43,955 nucleotides of DNA from Pedobacter sp. ASV12 (GTDB lineage Bacteria > Bacteroidota > Bacteroidia > Sphingobacteriales > Sphingobacteriaceae), in assembly GCF_016429155.1 (NCBI RefSeq), contig NZ_JAELUC010000031.1, positions 1 to 43,955 of the forward strand, read 5' to 3'. Each line of letters starts with the position of its first letter. The stretch's first letter is position 1. The translations under genes and the position numbers were made by a program. The notes under the pieces are model-generated. The model had not been told where the DNA came from. It saw only the letters and a program-made list of their open reading frames with translations, and did no database searches. Positions 41,896 to 43,955 of this stretch are shown one piece after another.

Positions 41896-42930
41896 TTATG
41901 GATTGGCTATTTCAAGTACAATTCTTCCTTCTATTTCTCCTTTTTTGAGTTTATCGAAAACAAGGTTAATGTCTTCGAGCTTAGCTACATGGACCGTGGC
42001 CTTAACTTTCCCTTCAACGACAAAAGCAATAGCTTCCTGCATATCTTTTCTGGTTCCCACAATAGATCCTCGTATGGTATATCTGTTAAGCACCGTATCG
42101 AAAATAGGCAGGTCAAAATTTCCCGGAGGCAGGCCATTTAAGGAAATGGTTCCTTTTCTTCGGAGTGCAGCCAGGGATTGGCTAAATGCAATTGGAGAAA
42201 CAGCGGTAACCAAAACGCCATGCATTCCGCCGGTTTGTTGCTTGAGAAATTCTCCAGGCGCTGTAGTCCGTGCATTAACAGTTAGGTCGGCCCCCAGCTC
42301 TTTGGCCAAAGCCAGTTTATCGTCAGCAACATCAATGGCAGCCACATGCAGCCCCATTGCCTTTGCATATTGAACAGCCAGATGGCCCAATCCGCCTATG
42401 CCCGAAATGGCTACCCATTCGCCAGGCTTGGTATCTGTTTCTTTTAAGCCTTTGTATACAGTTACTCCTGCACAGGTAATGGGTGCCATTTCGGCGAAGT
42501 TTATACCGGCTGGAAACCGGGCCATATAGCGGGCATCGGCAACTACATATTCGGCGTAGCCACCGTCTACGCTATAACCCCCGTTCTGTTGCGTTTCGCA
42601 GAGTGTTTCCCAGCCCGTTATGCAATACTCGCAGCAACCACAGGCACTAAACAACCACGGTGCACCTACAATATCGCCTTCTTTAACATTGGCAACTCCT
42701 TTGCCAAGGGCAACAACATAGCCAATAGCCTCATGCCCAGGCACCAAAGGAAGTTTAGGTTTTACAGGCCAATCGCCCATGCAAGCATGCAAATCGGTAT
42801 GGCAAACCCCACTGGTAATTACCTTAACCAGCACCTGATTTTCTTTGGGTTCCTTTACCGCTATCTGTTCTATCTTTAAGGGCTGGCCAAACTCATGGAG
42901 TACGGCGGCTTTCATTGTTTTGGGAATCAT
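41896..42930 (-). CDS. adhP: Zinc-dependent alcohol dehydrogenase (AdhP-like)
   Basis: This medium-chain dehydrogenase has 344 residues. Catalytic zinc ligands lie in GVCHTD (Cys43) and GHE (His66, Glu67). Structural zinc cysteines lie in CGCCEYC (Cys97, Cys100, Cys103) and Cys111. The Rossmann motif is GIGGLGHLAVQYAKAMG. AdhP-type enzymes interconvert ethanol and acetaldehyde with NAD(H), in keeping with low-oxygen metabolism. An inner Met at codon 6 (MKAAVLHEFG) is an alternative start. It heads the minus arm of the island. Confidence 0.95.
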   Translation of the reverse strand: MIPKTMKAAVLHEFGQPLKIEQIAVKEPKENQVLVKVITSGVCHTDLHACMGDWPVKPKLPLVPGHEAIGYVVALGKGVANVKEGDIVGAPWLFSACGCCEYCITGWETLCETQQNGGYSVDGGYAEYVVADARYMARFPAGINFAEMAPITCAGVTVYKGLKETDTKPGEWVAISGIGGLGHLAVQYAKAMGLHVAAIDVADDKLALAKELGADLTVNARTTAPGEFLKQQTGGMHGVLVTAVSPIAFSQSLAALRRKGTISLNGLPPGNFDLPIFDTVLNRYTIRGSIVGTRKDMQEAIAFVVEGKVKATVHVAKLEDINLVFDKLKKGEIEGRIVLEIANP

Positions 42931-43081
42931 GACTATTGATTTGGATGAATAATTAATTTTCTGGCCAACACCTCTTATTATACCGACAGGGTAAAGGGTT
43001 AAAATAAGCTAGCCAATGTACTAACAACCTTTGTTTTTACGACATAAAGCTATTGGTTATGAACAACTTAAATAATGACAG

Positions 43082-43103
43082 CAATCATTTTTAAAAATGA
43101 TTG
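43082..43103. promoter_or_regulatory. Perfect 22-bp palindrome
   Basis: The arms CAATCATTTTT and AAAAATGATTG form an uninterrupted palindrome 151 bp upstream of adhP. It contains the ATG of the plus-strand ORF at 43097. It could be an operator for either side or a terminator-like hairpin. Confidence 0.5.
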
Positions 43104-43249
43104 TAGACGCAGCAATGCCAATAAACACGATACAGACAAGTCAAGGTGGATACGAATTTCTCACGTACAATGAACAGGGATATTCAACATTCCGATCAAC
43201 AGCAAGGTATATCAGTTCAACGGATGTTGTAAAAGGCAAACAGCTTTAG
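43097..43249 (+). CDS. Small ORF (50 residues) with its own terminator, unknown function
   Basis: The ORF runs from ATG at 43097 to TAG at 43247-43249. It reads as ordinary protein, with GGYEFLTYNEQGYSTFRS and a basic tail DVVKGKQL. It has no signal peptide or membrane helix. A perfect terminator overlaps the stop codon, which supports transcription in this direction. The start lies inside a palindrome. In-frame TGA at 43076-43078 closes the frame upstream, so it may be a truncated gene. The family is not recognised. Confidence 0.4.
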   Translation: MIVDAAMPINTIQTSQGGYEFLTYNEQGYSTFRSTARYISSTDVVKGKQL

Positions 43250-43275
43250 AGCCATAGCAATATGGCTCTTTTATT
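43248..43275 (+). terminator. Rho-independent terminator with GCAA tetraloop
   Basis: AGAGCCATA (43248-43256) and TATGGCTCT (43261-43269) pair perfectly around a GNRA-type GCAA loop, followed by TTTTATTT. It overlaps the stop codon of the 50-residue ORF. From here to 43553 I see no convincing gene. Confidence 0.88.
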
Positions 43276-43553
43276 TAGATACCGGAAGTATGGATGCAAA
43301 TGTTCTAATTTTTTACATACACTGACAGAGACGTATAATCATCAATATTATTTATACCTTGAATGAAGGCTTTGAATCATTAATAAAACTGCCGTTTTAC
43401 CTTGGAACCCCGGTTATGGGCTTTTCATTTAGAGCATTAGAGTTCTCAAACGAATGTTTGGAGCTTTAACACCAACAACCCGCATGATATTGTAAAAGCT
43501 TGCCGTTTCTGTCTTTACGTGGTAAAAAGACAACAAACCTAAAATCAATAAAA

Positions 43554-43714
43554 ATGAAAACAGCGTCAACGCTCAGCAAAGCTGAAATGAAAAAAGTTAC
43601 TGGTGGGGTTATTTAGATGTTCCAATCTCATATGATGGTTAGCTTAATGACGAAATTCGCCAAGCAATTAACGAATCTATATGTGAAGACGCGTATGATA
43701 ATATGCCTGACTAA
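43554..43714 (+). pseudogene. Broken double-glycine-leader peptide precursor (natural product/bacteriocin type)
   Basis: From ATG 43554 the frame reads MKTASTLSKAEMKKVTGGVI and stops (TAG 43614-43616). The LSKAEMKKVTGG part is a textbook double-glycine leader, as in GG-Bacteroidales natural product precursors processed by C39-peptidase ABC exporters. Moving -1 at the GGGG run (43605-43608) restores a continuation GYLDVPISYDG. After one in-frame TAG it continues with an acidic stretch LNDEIRQAINESICEDAYDN to TAA at 43712-43714. The core therefore needs one added base and one stop change. Either the gene has decayed or the contig end carries errors. A terminator follows. Confidence 0.55.
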
Positions 43715-43742
43715 AGAAGATTATTTCTAAGATTAATTTAAG

Positions 43743-43775
43743 AAGGTCGTCTTCAACCGAGATGGCCTTTTCTTT
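43743..43775 (+). terminator. Terminator after the leader-peptide gene
   Basis: AAGGTCGTC (43743-43751) and GATGGCCTT (43761-43769) form a 9-bp stem with two G-U pairs and a 9-nt loop, followed by a T-rich tract. It closes the leader-peptide unit. Confidence 0.75.
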
Positions 43776-43836
43776 TGATTGTATTGATTAATTGCTTTGC
43801 TTTAAACTGTAAGATATATTTAAAGACAACTACATA

Positions 43837-43878
43837 ATGAAAAAAATCATGTTAGTGATCGTTCTGTTTACATTATTC
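43837..43878 (+). CDS. Partial CDS: start of an exported or membrane protein
   Basis: Fourteen codons (MKKIMLVIVLFTLF) look like the beginning of a signal peptide or membrane anchor. The frame is then cut by the adapter at 43879. Nothing can be said of the function. In this position a peptide-export or maturation component is possible but unproven. Confidence 0.5.

Positions 43879-43955
<77 letters not shown>

Noticed and set aside
42936..42949. Fnr-like site directly before adhP
   Set aside because: TTGAT-N4-ATGAA has one mismatch and lies 5 bp from the annotated start codon, too close for activation unless the inner Met is used, so it is not listed as a feature.
43605..43616. Programmed -1 frameshift in the GG-leader gene
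   Set aside because: The site lacks a canonical slippery heptamer and downstream pseudoknot, and a further stop interrupts the shifted frame. Decay or sequence error is simpler.

Overview
The window is a chromosomal contig from a member of the Bacteroidota, most likely Sphingobacteriaceae (Pedobacter or Mucilaginibacter type). The evidence is the protein families (carboxypeptidase-regulatory-domain TonB receptor, DUF4369-TlpA, DoxX, Bacteroidetes-style mre cluster), the near absence of Shine-Dalgarno sites, and promoters matching the Bacteroidetes -7 consensus TAnnTTTG. Both termini are artefacts. Bases 4-37 are the Nextera read-2 adapter, 43879-43897 is the reverse mosaic end, and the tail is poly-A then poly-G. 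Genomic sequence runs from about 38 to 43878. I see no rRNA, tRNA, CRISPR array or insertion sequence.

Layout. 152-5859: a secreted transglutaminase-like protein, then a minus-strand TonB-dependent receptor and lipoprotein, each preceded by hexamers repeated every 11 bp that resemble a PhoB/PhoP box array. 5872-9081: an Mpo1-like membrane protein, rny, a gap holding a possible 6S-like RNA, zapA and a ZapB-like coiled coil. 9082-14860: pheT with a long leader hairpin, preceded by an operon of a secreted EEP-family hydrolase, an Lgt-like protein, a tetraether-lipid-synthase-like radical SAM enzyme and a small membrane protein. 15042-17102: radC, a TlpA-like thioredoxin and rpsT. 17468-20664: purN, a small ABC module and purH. 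20863-26906: mreB-mreC-mreD-mrdA-mrdB, interrupted between mreB and mreC by a four-helix-bundle (23S rRNA intervening-sequence protein) gene bracketed by inverted repeats. 27080-32698: an acidic protein of unknown function, tdk, two small cytosolic proteins, a DoxX-like membrane protein, ferritin and a tiny Lys/Cys-rich protein.

33273-42930 is a stress island of two convergent gene strings. The plus arm encodes an L,D-transpeptidase, a universal stress protein, a DUF6544-like protein, a LOG-family protein and TauE/SafE. The minus arm encodes a zinc alcohol dehydrogenase, a second universal stress protein, an HdeD-like protein, a beta-CASP nuclease and a triple-BON protein. Three intergenic TGAT-N4-ATCA sites suggest control by a Crp/Fnr-family regulator.

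The last kilobase looks accessory. It holds a 50-residue ORF with a perfect terminator, an apparently broken double-glycine-leader peptide precursor, and the start of a secreted or membrane protein cut off by the adapter.

The strongest leads are the Lgt-like/radical SAM lipid operon, the inverted-repeat-flanked four-helix-bundle gene in the mre operon, the Pho-box-like arrays, the broken GG-leader precursor, and the shared operators of the stress island.
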